64,000 bases of DNA from Aurantibacter crassamenti (GTDB lineage: Bacteria > Bacteroidota > Bacteroidia > Flavobacteriales > Flavobacteriaceae). Positions within the stretch are counted from its first letter, which is position 1, and each line of letters opens with the position of its first letter. The position numbers and the translations under genes were made by a program. Location of the stretch: positions 186,001-250,000 of the forward strand of contig NZ_JAFBGM010000002.1 of assembly GCF_016811105.1 (NCBI RefSeq). The letters run 5' to 3'. Below, one piece after another: positions 37,701-46,821 of the stretch. The notes beneath the pieces are model-generated. The model was not told where the DNA came from, did no database searches, and saw only the letters and a program-made list of their open reading frames with translations.

Positions 37701-39809
37701 TTTTGTTAATCCCAACGCAAACAAATCTGCCCCTATGACATCTAAGTCTAATTGTATTGTTGATGATATGGTATCTAAATTGACTAGGGTAGTGGCTTCA
37801 ATATTCAGATTTTCATCTTTAAAATTAAGATTAACATCACCCTTGCCAGCAACAATAGCACCTGTCAAATGTAGTTTTGAAAAATCATATTTATTAAACT
37901 TTAATTGTGAAAAATTAGAATCAAAATTAGCGTTTAAGGTATTCAAGTTATTCCCACTAACAGTAGCTTTCATTGTAAGTGAGATATCACCAAGTTGATC
38001 ATTTTTTAACAGTTTGTCTAACTGCAAACTATCCACCACTAGATTTCCTGAAAACGCAATTTCATTTGTGTTTTTATAATTACCAATCAACTTGGCCGTA
38101 CCCTCTGGAATTTTAATTTCCGCATTAACATCAATAGCATCAATTCTTCCACTGGCTGCAATGTCAATTGCAATAGTTTCTGGAATTGATACTCCAAGAT
38201 CATCTTCTGCGATAAACTGAAGCAAATCATTTCTACTAGCATTTGCTATTATTTTATTCAAATCGAAGTATAGCGAATCAGGTTGCATAACGTTGAACAG
38301 TTCACCCTCAGCAGAAAGTGAAGTGTTTTTACCCCATACCATTTTTGTGTCAAAAAATTTAATGGAGTCTAACGTACCCTCCGCATAAAGATTACCAACA
38401 AAAGGTTTTTTTGAAAGTTTTTGTATGTATTCATTTTTAGCTAACTCGGGCTGCACCATAAAAGCATCACGTAGATCAAGGTTCAGGTGTTGAAGCTTAA
38501 GCGCTACGGATGTTTTTTCAGGCGCATCTAGTAACTGTTGTACCGTAGGAAATTTTAGCGCCAAATCGCCCATGATGACACTTTGGTTTGTCTGCAAATC
38601 AAACTTCGAAATCTTTGCCGAATTATCTTTCAATTCGGCATTCATAGCGAGGTTCTTTAACTGAATTCCACTTTTATCTGTAAACGAAAAAGTCTTTAAG
38701 TCTATAGATGCATTTTTGTTTCCATAGTAAAGATCATTTGCCTTTAGCTTAATATTGGTTAAACCTAGATCAGATGGATTGAATTCATCTTGAACCGGCA
38801 ACTCTTTTCCAGATTGAAATGTAAAGTTATTTTCTTCTAAATCTATTTCATTCACTTGCACCAGATATTCAGGCCAATTAAAGGCGGACTTTTTTTCGAG
38901 TACCTCAACAGTATCAACAGCCGTTTGACCCTCTGATTTAAAAAAGATAGTGGAGTGATTTAATACTAAGCTATTGATTTCAAAATCGTTTTGAGCGAGA
39001 TCAACTTTAGGTAGTTCTAACTTAAAATTACCAATGTCAACCTTGGCTAAAACCTCATCTGGCAATGCGTTATAGGTTGTTTTTACATTTTTAAGTTGAA
39101 AATCTCGTACAGATAAATAAGGTAATTTAGTTGCTATCGTGTCATTAGATACAGGGAAAGGTTTCGTTTGTTGATAATCAATACTCGTATCAGATAAGGC
39201 TAGCGCATCAATATTAAAATGCATGTTTGCTAAGTCAAAATCATTACTGTCAAATAGAAGTTTTCCTAATTGAATTTTACTAACAATTCCCAAAAAACGA
39301 TCGTTATATTCAATTTCAAAATCATTCAATGTTACGTAATCGATAGTAAAATCAAGAGGTGATGATGATTCTTGAGGTGCAACCGAATCTTTAGTAGCAA
39401 AGCCATCTATAAGAAAATCAAAATTGAATTTTTCACTTTGTTCTTCTCGGGTGATATTTGCTTTTAAGCCTTCCCATTCTAGCGATTTCACATGAATACC
39501 ATCACCGAAAACAATAGGAGTTAATGGCAAATTTGCCTCAATCGATTTGGAATAAATCAATGTATCGCCCTTTTTGTCTTCTAGATACAAACCTTCCAAA
39601 TAAATATTACCCGAAAAAGTAACGAACAGTCGGTCTATTTGTACTTGGGTTTTTGTTTTATCAGAAACATAATTAACCACCTTACTAACGATTATATCTT
39701 GACCCCATGGGCTTCTGATAAAAAGCACCAGCCCCAGAAATAAGAGTAGTATGACCAAAAATATTCGGCCAATGCGTTTTAGTACTTTATGTTTTATCGT
39801 TTTTATCAC
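34800..39809 (-). CDS. tamB: TamB-like translocation and assembly module protein
   Basis: A 1669-residue protein with one N-terminal membrane anchor (about residues 13-33, RIFLVILLLFLGLVLF) and a very long periplasmic beta-taco body made of repeated strands. The C-terminal DUF490/TamB domain (about 1200-1640) includes KRRFEINPGSTITWLGDPTDAKLDVTA and a closing EYLLTENGRYRLKGFRKNEY. AsmA/TamB proteins are hydrophobic grooves that bridge inner and outer membranes, moving phospholipids. Directly followed by the TamA-like gene, the conserved tamBA order in Bacteroidetes. Confidence 0.93.
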   Translation of the reverse strand: MIKTIKHKVLKRIGRIFLVILLLFLGLVLFIRSPWGQDIIVSKVVNYVSDKTKTQVQIDRLFVTFSGNIYLEGLYLEDKKGDTLIYSKSIEANLPLTPIVFGDGIHVKSLEWEGLKANITREEQSEKFNFDFLIDGFATKDSVAPQESSSPLDFTIDYVTLNDFEIEYNDRFLGIVSKIQLGKLLFDSNDFDLANMHFNIDALALSDTSIDYQQTKPFPVSNDTIATKLPYLSVRDFQLKNVKTTYNALPDEVLAKVDIGNFKLELPKVDLAQNDFEINSLVLNHSTIFFKSEGQTAVDTVEVLEKKSAFNWPEYLVQVNEIDLEENNFTFQSGKELPVQDEFNPSDLGLTNIKLKANDLYYGNKNASIDLKTFSFTDKSGIQLKNLAMNAELKDNSAKISKFDLQTNQSVIMGDLALKFPTVQQLLDAPEKTSVALKLQHLNLDLRDAFMVQPELAKNEYIQKLSKKPFVGNLYAEGTLDSIKFFDTKMVWGKNTSLSAEGELFNVMQPDSLYFDLNKIIANASRNDLLQFIAEDDLGVSIPETIAIDIAASGRIDAIDVNAEIKIPEGTAKLIGNYKNTNEIAFSGNLVVDSLQLDKLLKNDQLGDISLTMKATVSGNNLNTLNANFDSNFSQLKFNKYDFSKLHLTGAIVAGKGDVNLNFKDENLNIEATTLVNLDTISSTIQLDLDVIGADLFALGLTKENIKAGTKIRANFTGNAADYKLNASFNESVAVYDNEQYQMGGLDLAANINTDTTDVSINSDFLNGSLLSNASPGQVNAALQKQFKGYFNANTESDLSTKPIALKMDVSLKPVPILTKVFLLGVEKLDSVAVTADFDSSTKKLNAAVYMPSATYKGSTIDSLNININGDATNLDFTAGFAGVTSGPIDIKKTSFNGNLKNKELFLDFTSYDATDKLMHIASELTLDRDTINLHISPSELIFNKNEWTIPQNNNIIISDEVLRFQNVKLSRNSQEMTLSNTIEGIDEEHFGVVFDNFKLQTFISLLNPDEALVSGSVNGNLVVENPFGATGIVADFKIIELKALENALGNLTLKAESTGLSKYDFNLSLKDGGIDMDLLGDYAAAETGAQLNLNLDLNRLDMKVVSGLSNKAITNAEGAISGSVKVTGTTENPEYKGNLTFADTSFKVADLNAVFAIKDETLTIDNSGLYLKDFQINDANQNSFIVDGSILTKTLTNPSFDLSLKANRFQVMNSTKEDNDLFYGEASLDANVIVRGDLSLPIIKGKMKVRKVTDITFVVPESQLDVEERDGVVIFVNNENPDAILTRNDQEETPSLFRGLNVNTVLEIAQDAVFKIIIDKRTGDNLQVSGDAALNLNIDPNGKINLTGRYELASGHYETSLYNLVKRRFEINPGSTITWLGDPTDAKLDVTAVYAVETSASPLMTAVTSGQDASVIGKYRQVLPFLVYLNVDGELLEPKLSFGLDMPEEVQGSLGGAVYGRVQQLNEQESELNKQVFSLLALNRFFPDTGSDGSSGGTAALARDNVNKVLSGELNAFSDKVFGNTGLELDFDLDSFTDYQGDSPQDRTQLNINAKKKLFDDRLIVSAGSAVDVEGSAQQGQSETPIIGNVSLEYLLTENGRYRLKGFRKNEYTNVIDGQLILTGVAFIFNREFNRFSELFNPLKKNEKEQENYKRDERNKDAKIKTEN

Positions 39810-40092
39810 TAGTACTTGGGGGCAATTAATATTTAGAGCTCAAAAATAATCTGATTATAATTGAATTGATGCCAATCTTCTATTAATTATGGTTGTGATA
39901 TATACGGGTAGTAGACGTACTAAGTTTTGCAGTTTTGAGAATTACCGGGATGCGTTTGTGTTTTTTAAAGCTAATTTTCAATCAAATGAAGTTTTATTTG
40001 GTATAGTTTGTGTTAATGATAGATGTAATAGCGGATATAATTAGAAAAATAGATATCTTGCAAAATAATTTAAACTACACCTAAATAAAAGA

Positions 40093-40554
40093 ATGGCTAA
40101 ATCGCAACAAACATATAATAAAACTGAAAAAGAGAAAAAGCGTTTAAAAAAACGTGAAGACAAGAGAAAAAAGATGGAAGCTCGCAAGGCAGAAGCAAAA
40201 GAATCCAATAAAAAAGGAATCGAATTTGCCTATGTAGATTTCAATGGAAATTTAACAGATACGCCTCCTGACCCGTCTTTAAGAGTTGAAATTGATGTTG
40301 AAGATATTGCGATTAGTGTTCCAAAAATAGCTGAAGGCGACAGAGAAGCATTTGACCCGGTAAGATCTGGAACTGTATCGTTTTTTGATACTTCAAAAGG
40401 ATTTGGTTTTATCATTGATTCAGAAGATCAAGAAAAATACTTTACACATGTCAGCGGCTTAATTGATGAAATTTCTGAAAATGATAAAGTTTCTTTCGAA
40501 CTTGAAAAAGGAATGAAAGGCTTAAACGCAGTAAAAGTTACATTACAAAAATAA
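40093..40554 (+). CDS. cold-shock domain protein with basic N-terminal extension
   Basis: A 153-residue protein. Residues 1-47 are very Lys/Arg/Glu-rich (KKRLKKREDKRKKMEARK), residues 48-85 an acidic linker, and residues about 92-153 a cold-shock domain with RNP1 KGFGFI and RNP2 YFTHVS. This two-part form, a charged tail joined to a CSD, is widespread in Bacteroidetes and is thought to act as an RNA chaperone; the tail adds nonspecific RNA affinity (inference). TATCTTGC about 45 bases upstream may be its -7 box. Followed by a terminator. Confidence 0.93.
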   Translation: MAKSQQTYNKTEKEKKRLKKREDKRKKMEARKAEAKESNKKGIEFAYVDFNGNLTDTPPDPSLRVEIDVEDIAISVPKIAEGDREAFDPVRSGTVSFFDTSKGFGFIIDSEDQEKYFTHVSGLIDEISENDKVSFELEKGMKGLNAVKVTLQK

Positions 40555-40576
40555 AATTAGCTTCTTAAGCTATGAT

Positions 40577-40608
40577 AAAGGGTGCTTATTTCTAAGCACC
40601 CTTTTTTT
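40577..40608 (+). terminator. rho-independent terminator
   Basis: A 12-base stem AAAGGGTGCTTA with its complement and a 4-base loop, then seven T. Serves the cold-shock gene at 40093. Confidence 0.88.
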
Positions 40609-40653
40609 ATTTAATCATTATCAATATAAGATTGAACGATAAGTAGTGAAAAT

Positions 40654-42198
40654 TTAGAATTCTCTAATCACTACATTTTGGTAGAATATTTCAGCAAACT
40701 CAGATTGTAATAAAATTTTACCTTTTTTTCGGCTTGAGTTTGTACCATAATTCACAACCTGCCCATTCACAATATGCACACAAGTGCCATTAAAAGTGAG
40801 TATTTCTAAGGTATTCCATTCTCCATTAGGTAACTCATTGTCTTTCGACTTAACCACATTAGAATACTGCTTGGGTTCATTCTGTTTACCATCTACTTCT
40901 ATAGTACTGTAATCTAATAACCAAAAATCGCCAACATCACCTTCTTGAATTTGGCATTCAACTGAAAGTGGCCAAATTTTGTTTTCTTCACTTTCTGGTA
41001 TATGGTAGCAGACACCACTATCACGTTTTTCATTTTCTCTAGGTGGCCATTTTAAATCTCCCCATTTAAACTGCAATTTCATATGATAATTTTTATAACT
41101 TTTCTGAGTAATAACATACCCTAATTCTTCACCTACAACCTTTAAAACACCATCCTTTACACTAAAAATTTTTTCAGGGTCATTATTTAGTCCTTTTGTT
41201 TCTAAAAAGGTATCCCATCCAGTGAAATCATTGGGTTGTAGTATTGTTGTAAATAAAGTTTTGGTTTGAACAGGTTTTATATTTTCTACTAAAAACACAT
41301 AATCTTGATAATCACCATTAGAAGCTTCTTCATAGCAAACCAAATATGAATTCTCTTTAAGTTGACCTTCTTTCGTTTTAACAGGATATATGCGAACGGA
41401 GTGTGCGGCTCTATCAGGGAAATTTATCATATTCCATTGATCTTCAGAAAAACTATTGTGCGTATGACTCACCACATAAAAACCAAATGTTTCATCTTTA
41501 GGATCAAAACTAGTTGCGCCAGATTCTAGAGTAGGATAGAGAGCTTGGTGCTCATGAAAATTTTCGCTATCCGCCAAAATACCGACACGTTTTAATTCAG
41601 GTCCTTCTGGCGAAGAAAGATAGTATCCAAAGGGAATAATAGAAGGTGGCGAATACCTAGCTATTGGTGTCATAGTGACATCTCCATCATTCGCCTTTTG
41701 AAAAAGACCCGCACTTATTTCATCACCTTGTAACTCCGGTTGTATATGGTTGGGTAGGGTAGTCCAGCCAACATTGGTGCCAAAATCTAAAAGGTCTAAA
41801 ATACTGGACAATGATGCTTCATTTTCACCCTCTAAAGCAGGTATACCCATTCCTTTCAAACCAACTTCTAACAAGGTCTTAGATTTACTTTTGATTTTTA
41901 AAGAAGCTCTGGAAATTCCATTTGCTTCAGCTTGTGGTTCAAACCTAAATGTAACAATTGTATTACCCGTGTTTTCTTTACTTCCCTTAGAAATAGAAAG
42001 AAGTTTAAAGTTAGCTGCTTGTTCTCCTGAAATTTGCGCCTTTATCATTTTTGGATGAACAGCTACTAAGATAATGGAGTCTTTTTTACTCATTTTACCC
42101 TGAACGGCTGAAAAATAATAATTTTCTTGTGCCATGGCAGTGGTTGAAACTATTACTACAAACAAAAAAAAGATTATCGATGTTAATTTAGGTTTCAT
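40654..42198 (-). CDS. secreted DUF1080 (3-keto-disaccharide hydrolase-like) protein
   Basis: A 514-residue exported protein counted from MKPKLTSIIF (16 codons into the longest frame), since this gives a standard signal peptide ending AMAQ. A middle part (about 25-280) holds an immunoglobulin-like segment and a lipid/secretion-associated fold. The C-terminal 200 residues are DUF1080, a concanavalin-like sandwich: FTGWDTFLETKGLNND, HMKLQFKWGDLKWPPRENEKRDSGVCYHIPE and SVECQIQEGDVGDFWLLD. Family members hydrolyse 3-keto-glycosides or bind sugars. A T9SS glycosidase-like gene lies directly upstream in the same direction (184-base gap containing a terminator). Confidence 0.85.
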   Translation of the reverse strand: MKPKLTSIIFFLFVVIVSTTAMAQENYYFSAVQGKMSKKDSIILVAVHPKMIKAQISGEQAANFKLLSISKGSKENTGNTIVTFRFEPQAEANGISRASLKIKSKSKTLLEVGLKGMGIPALEGENEASLSSILDLLDFGTNVGWTTLPNHIQPELQGDEISAGLFQKANDGDVTMTPIARYSPPSIIPFGYYLSSPEGPELKRVGILADSENFHEHQALYPTLESGATSFDPKDETFGFYVVSHTHNSFSEDQWNMINFPDRAAHSVRIYPVKTKEGQLKENSYLVCYEEASNGDYQDYVFLVENIKPVQTKTLFTTILQPNDFTGWDTFLETKGLNNDPEKIFSVKDGVLKVVGEELGYVITQKSYKNYHMKLQFKWGDLKWPPRENEKRDSGVCYHIPESEENKIWPLSVECQIQEGDVGDFWLLDYSTIEVDGKQNEPKQYSNVVKSKDNELPNGEWNTLEILTFNGTCVHIVNGQVVNYGTNSSRKKGKILLQSEFAEIFYQNVVIREF

Positions 42199-42332
42199 AA
42201 AATACATGTTGAAATTGTGTGTAGTAATATAATTAACATTAACCAAAATTGAACATGAGTTTTAGATTTGTAACATATTATGTATTTGTCATATAGTAAA
42301 TTAGATTTGTAATGGTTACTGTTGCAAATAAT

Positions 42333-42357
42333 AAAGGGGCCATATGTTGGCCCCTTT
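42333..42357 (-). terminator. terminator after the T9SS glycosidase-like gene
   Basis: A 10-base stem AAAGGGGCCA with its complement and a 5-base loop. On the minus strand it follows the stop at 42383 and is followed by a T-rich stretch. Confidence 0.7.
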
Positions 42358-42382
42358 TTAACTACTTTTTCAAAACTATATA

Positions 42383-45300
42383 TTACTCACGAACAATAAT
42401 ATTCGCTACCGCATCAGCTTTATTAGACACTCGAAGCACATACATTCCTTTTGGGTAATCTGTTAAATCCATCTGAACATTTCCATCTTCTGTAACCGTT
42501 TTAGAAGTCATTGCTCTTCCTGAAAAATCAAAAAGCATGAGTTGCATACCAGAATGCACTCCTGAAACAGTGATAGTGCTATTTGTGGGATTCGGAAAAG
42601 TTTGTACCGCATCAGAACTTATCACATTTTCTTTGGACGAAGTAGCATCTATAACCGCATCAATTGTATTTGAATGTACATCGTCTGCTTCAAACAGAGT
42701 TAATATTTCTTGATTCGTAAGCGTACCATTGAATAATTTCACATCGTCTATACCACCTTCAAAGTATTGATCCCTCCAACCAGACCAACCTATTCGAGCT
42801 TCTTTTTTATCTTTCAAAATTCCCGATTGAGGTTCATTATGAACATTTTCACCGTTTATATAGAAACGCATCATACTACCATCATAGGTACAAGTAATCA
42901 TTTGCCAAATATTATTCTGAATACTTCCTCCACTTACTAATCTTGATCCATTCTCTTTGGTAGTAACTTTAAAGGCTAGTTTGTTCTTCTTAATGAACAT
43001 CATAAACCCACCAGAAGTTGTGCTACCAAAAACACCTTGATAACCACCTTCTGCATTACTAGGTTTTATCCATGCGGATGCTGTAAAGTTAGATCCTAAA
43101 TCATTGTCTATATCCGGTAAGTTTATCCAATCGTTTGATCCATCAAATTCTAGAGCACCTTGTTTTTGCCCACTACTTTTATGGTTATCGAATGTAATTC
43201 CATTTTCAAGCTTTCCAGAAAAATCTTGACCACTTTTATCTTTCGCACTTAAGCCATTTAATTCATCGAGTGTCCAATGTCCTATTAAATCATCTCTATC
43301 CTCTGAAATTTCTTCTTCTTCTTCTTCTTCTTCTTCTTCTTCTTCTTCTTCTTCTTCTTCTATAGGTATACTCTCCGTAATTCCAATAATCTCAATAGCG
43401 TTGATAATAGGGTGTCTGGTTCCACCATCCGCAGCTAATGCAGAAAAATTTATATCCAATTGTCCATCAGTGACAATAACAGTATGAGTCCGAGTAAGTG
43501 AGGCATCAGCACCAACTTGGGCAAAAACATCTAGATTATCCTCTACCAAGTTATCCTCCATTCGTACATCAAAGACACGATTACCAACACCGCCACTTCC
43601 ACCACCAGTAGCACCGAACCATAGTTCAGCAAAGTGAAGCTTTACTGTATATTCACCATCTTCTAATGGAATATCATATCCCATCACTTGTGAGCGACTA
43701 TATCGGAAAGTCTTAAACGGAGCTGTTAATCCTGTTTGCGGTCTATTCAATGTGTTACCAGTATCAGCATAAGAATCTGCAACAAACTCTTCACCATTAT
43801 AGGTTACTGCGTCTCCACCACAATTAATACGAAGTGCAAAATTGTTCGTTGGTTCTTCTTCTACTTCTTCTACTTCTTCTTCTTCAGCAATTATTTCACC
43901 ATCAATATAATCTAAAGATCGAATTCGATACGCCCAATTTTTTGTACGATCATTGTTTGGTAAACTAGGAGTTTGTAATACTCCAGAGCTTGTTGTTGTA
44001 ATATCTTCTGAAGAAATCCATCCACCATTGGTAACATCCCACCACTCAAATTTATACGTTTCTGAAGCTGTAAGATTTTTTAGTTCTGGTAGTGATTTAG
44101 CATTAGATCTAGAATCAGCAGTAAAGAAACCTAGCGCAAACGATTTATCTTCCGATATAGATAATGTATGTAAATAATTCTGGCTATCACTTAGATTCGT
44201 ATCTGCCGCTGGTATCAATTTACTATAATCGTGACCAGAATCTAATATAAAATTCTTTAGGTGACCCATCGCCTGTGAATCAAATGCTGTTAATGCGTTT
44301 TTCTGTGGATCATTTTTTTCAACGATGGTACCGCCATCTACTTGTTTTCTTGTCGTTGAACTTGCAGCGCCGGCATACCACGCATCTCCCCAAGCATGAC
44401 CTGCCAAACCACCACTTAATACAGAACCATACATTTGCATCTGGGCCATGGTAGTATCATCCATTCCCGAATTAATTTCATTACCAGAATGTAAACCCCA
44501 GCCCGGATAAAACGGTTCTAAATTAAGAGCAGGTTTTGTTGAATTTTGTGAATAATAGATATCGCGAAGCCATTCATGCATGGTTTCATCTCGCTCTGCA
44601 TTACTAACATTCTGTATATCAATTGCTCCTGGGATATCTCGTTCCCAATTATTTAGCGAAGTGTTATAAGACATTGCCGTTCTCGGTTGACCGTAGGGCA
44701 TTCTATTTCCGAGCTGTTTACTTAGTTTATTATGTGCATTTTGAACCAATTCTCGCCACTGCGGATATATTGCCCCTTTGCTATCATGGTGTACCCAACT
44801 AAAAATCATATTATAACAACCATACCGCGCCCATAAATAGCGGATATAATTATAAAAAACATCTTTTTCACTCTGCGAACGAAAAGCCCAGCGCTCATGT
44901 CGGCGAACGGATTCAAATAAAGTTACAAATCCCTCATCAGACAAAAACTGCATACGCTCATCTACCGACTGCCAATATGCAGGTGTAATTCTCTTGTAAT
45001 CCACTTCTAAAGGTGCATCCGTAAAAGATTGCCCTTGATTTTTCATCTCGAACGGAAGTGCACCATTCGAGCCTATTTTCTTACCCCAAGTTTTACTTGC
45101 CCATAATCCTGATTCAGTACCTGGTCGATCTAGGTTCCTGCCTCTTTGTTCAAGATAAGTATCATCCGGAAAACTAGCAATTACATTAAGTCCGTTAAAC
45201 CCTTGATTTTTTCGTGCTAAAACATAATCCTTTAGCGAAATACCGCTAATGTCATTTGCTTGTTCAAACCCGAATACAGCTGTTAACGCAGACCATGAAG

Positions 45301-45823
45301 TATCTGCCGTATAAAAGAAAGGTGTTCCATCGGCGTACTCTAAAGTGCGGTTATTGGAGGCAACTCGTATAAACCCACGGTTATTAGGGTTGGTGCCAAC
45401 ATTCGCTGGAGAAGCTGTAAATGAACCGCTTTTACCAATAAAACCTTGGTCTGAATTAGTGACAGTCTCATTGATGATGTTCCACGTCCAGTTTCCAGGT
45501 GAAGTAGCAACTAGGCGTCCTCGAAAGACATTTCCACCATCCCAAAATATAGGTATGCGATATACCTCGTTAATTGAATTGGCCTTTTTTAATTCAACCC
45601 ATACATCTACATCAAGATAGGGGTTGTCATATTGCTCTTGGCTTGTAAATGTTATCTCAACAACTTCCATAACCGCGAAGTTGTTATCTTGAGAAAATAA
45701 GGTAGTAGAAGTTAAACTGAATAGAAGAACTGCTAAAATGAATTTACTTAATATTGTTTTTTTCCATAAGAATTCATTTTTTTCACTTTCAATAAATGAT
45801 GTCATATTAATCGGGGGTTTCAT
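42383..45823 (-). CDS. T9SS-secreted DUF5060/DUF4038 glycosidase-like protein with malectin and LamG domains
   Basis: About 1146 residues. Start set at ATG 45823 (alternatives at 45850 and 45805). Order: signal peptide ending TLFSQ; DUF5060 N-domain (VEITFTSQEQYDNPYLDVDVWVEL); DUF4038/apiosidase-like TIM barrel (about 150-620, with RVASNNRTLEYADGTPFFYTADTSW and LNLEPFYPGWG); collagen-binding-like domain (FEWWDVTNGGWISSED); malectin (RINCGGDAVTYNGEEFVADSY); a run of about 17 Glu; LamG/concanavalin (LIGHWTLDELNGLSAKDKSG); Por-secretion tail (PNPTNSTITVSG...) typical of type A T9SS cargo. It is likely a surface or released enzyme on plant or algal side-chain sugars. Two acidic linkers separate the modules. 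Direct repeats about 100-140 bases upstream may be its operator. Confidence 0.92.
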   Translation of the reverse strand: MKPPINMTSFIESEKNEFLWKKTILSKFILAVLLFSLTSTTLFSQDNNFAVMEVVEITFTSQEQYDNPYLDVDVWVELKKANSINEVYRIPIFWDGGNVFRGRLVATSPGNWTWNIINETVTNSDQGFIGKSGSFTASPANVGTNPNNRGFIRVASNNRTLEYADGTPFFYTADTSWSALTAVFGFEQANDISGISLKDYVLARKNQGFNGLNVIASFPDDTYLEQRGRNLDRPGTESGLWASKTWGKKIGSNGALPFEMKNQGQSFTDAPLEVDYKRITPAYWQSVDERMQFLSDEGFVTLFESVRRHERWAFRSQSEKDVFYNYIRYLWARYGCYNMIFSWVHHDSKGAIYPQWRELVQNAHNKLSKQLGNRMPYGQPRTAMSYNTSLNNWERDIPGAIDIQNVSNAERDETMHEWLRDIYYSQNSTKPALNLEPFYPGWGLHSGNEINSGMDDTTMAQMQMYGSVLSGGLAGHAWGDAWYAGAASSTTRKQVDGGTIVEKNDPQKNALTAFDSQAMGHLKNFILDSGHDYSKLIPAADTNLSDSQNYLHTLSISEDKSFALGFFTADSRSNAKSLPELKNLTASETYKFEWWDVTNGGWISSEDITTTSSGVLQTPSLPNNDRTKNWAYRIRSLDYIDGEIIAEEEEVEEVEEEPTNNFALRINCGGDAVTYNGEEFVADSYADTGNTLNRPQTGLTAPFKTFRYSRSQVMGYDIPLEDGEYTVKLHFAELWFGATGGGSGGVGNRVFDVRMEDNLVEDNLDVFAQVGADASLTRTHTVIVTDGQLDINFSALAADGGTRHPIINAIEIIGITESIPIEEEEEEEEEEEEEEEEEISEDRDDLIGHWTLDELNGLSAKDKSGQDFSGKLENGITFDNHKSSGQKQGALEFDGSNDWINLPDIDNDLGSNFTASAWIKPSNAEGGYQGVFGSTTSGGFMMFIKKNKLAFKVTTKENGSRLVSGGSIQNNIWQMITCTYDGSMMRFYINGENVHNEPQSGILKDKKEARIGWSGWRDQYFEGGIDDVKLFNGTLTNQEILTLFEADDVHSNTIDAVIDATSSKENVISSDAVQTFPNPTNSTITVSGVHSGMQLMLFDFSGRAMTSKTVTEDGNVQMDLTDYPKGMYVLRVSNKADAVANIIVRE
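43310..43360 (-). repeat. GAA trinucleotide repeat coding a poly-Glu linker
   Basis: 17 uninterrupted GAA codons (TTC on the plus strand) between the malectin and LamG domains. Any slippage by whole codons changes linker length without shifting the frame. A shorter Glu/Val-rich linker lies about 195 codons earlier in the protein. Confidence 0.9.
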
Positions 45824-45925
45824 AAATAGGTTAGTAATATCTACGGCCATAACCTCACCTAGGATTTATGCCTACCCCGAATTGTTGTGAGTTGATCCTA
45901 TTTGTATGTGAATAGCTCAAAAGCT

Positions 45926-45962
45926 GTGGTCAATAATCGATAAGAAGTGGTGAATAATCGAT
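45926..45962. promoter_or_regulatory. paired direct repeats with 21-base spacing, candidate regulator site
   Basis: GTGGTCAATAATCGAT (45926-45941) and GTGGTGAATAATCGAT (45947-45962) differ at one base of 16 and start 21 bases apart, two helical turns. Each ends in the palindrome ATCGAT. They lie about 103-139 bases upstream of the glycosidase-like gene and about 220 bases before the plus-strand gene at 46182. No other signal was seen in this 358-base gap apart from a -7 box at 46143. Confidence 0.5.
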
Positions 45963-46142
45963 GAACTGCACAATATTTGATCGTAAAAATTTAGAATCTT
46001 TACATTTTTCAGCATTACTATAAGTAGAAAAAATCGTTGTTATTTTTATTGATTTTTTTATCAGTGGACGATAAAATTAAAGTGTAATGTGTTTTGAATG
46101 ATATTTTAATTATAATCTTCAAAATAAATTGAAACGTTATCT

Positions 46143-46150
46143 TAATTTTG
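46143..46150 (+). promoter_or_regulatory. -7 promoter element
   Basis: TAATTTTG, an exact TAnnTTTG match, 32 bases before the TTG start at 46182. It supports that start. Confidence 0.5.
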
Positions 46151-46181
46151 TGATTTATTTACTTTACACATTTATAATAGC

Positions 46182-46781
46182 TTGCTAGAAAAAAGACGAC
46201 AATTACCTCAAGAACAATCTACAGATTCAGCTAATTTCATTTTTTGTTTAGAAGGGGTTGATGAAATAGAAACCGACAAGGTTACCGAAGCTCAAGAAAA
46301 TTTGGAGCAATTGGCCTTGAAATATGGTATAACAAGTATCCATAAAACATGCGACACCATTGAAGTTTTAGAAGATAGCTTAAATGCTCTGGTATTAGAT
46401 GATCATAATTTTAAAGACTATGAAATCATCTATTTGGTAATGGCTGGTGAGGCCAATAGTATTTGTTTAAATGGCTATTACTACAGTTTACAAGAAATTG
46501 CAGAGCTGTTTGAAGGACGATTAAAAGGAAAGATTTTACATTTCTCCAATGCAAAAATTCTAGATTTAGATGAAGAGGAAGCTCAATATTTTTTAGATAT
46601 CACCAATGCCAAAGCTATTTCTGGCTATGGTAATGCGTATAATGGAATAAGCAGCACTAATCTAGATAAAGTATTCTTCAACTTATTTAAAGAAGATGAT
46701 GATATGTTTGAGGTGGTTGAAGAACTACACCAAAAACATTACAATGTCTGTAAGTTGCTCGATTTTAGGTTGTATTATTAG
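46182..46781 (+). CDS. DUF6642-like protein, TTG start
   Basis: A 199-residue acidic cytosolic protein starting at TTG 46182; no ATG is available in frame before the conserved FIFCLEG (about residues 22-28). FIFCLEG..., a mid-protein YLVMAGEANSICLNGYYYSLQEIAELFEGRLKGKILHFSNAKIL and a C-terminal YNVCKLLDFRLYY resemble the DUF6642 family, often found with caspase/CHAT-type or defence genes, but I cannot confirm membership from sequence alone. No catalytic motif is evident. The first of the four dispersed repeats begins 41 bases after its stop. Confidence 0.7.
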   Translation: MLEKRRQLPQEQSTDSANFIFCLEGVDEIETDKVTEAQENLEQLALKYGITSIHKTCDTIEVLEDSLNALVLDDHNFKDYEIIYLVMAGEANSICLNGYYYSLQEIAELFEGRLKGKILHFSNAKILDLDEEEAQYFLDITNAKAISGYGNAYNGISSTNLDKVFFNLFKEDDDMFEVVEELHQKHYNVCKLLDFRLYY

Positions 46782-46821
46782 AGGTTGATAAGCACAAAAT
46801 AAAATCCTCCTTCCAAATTTT

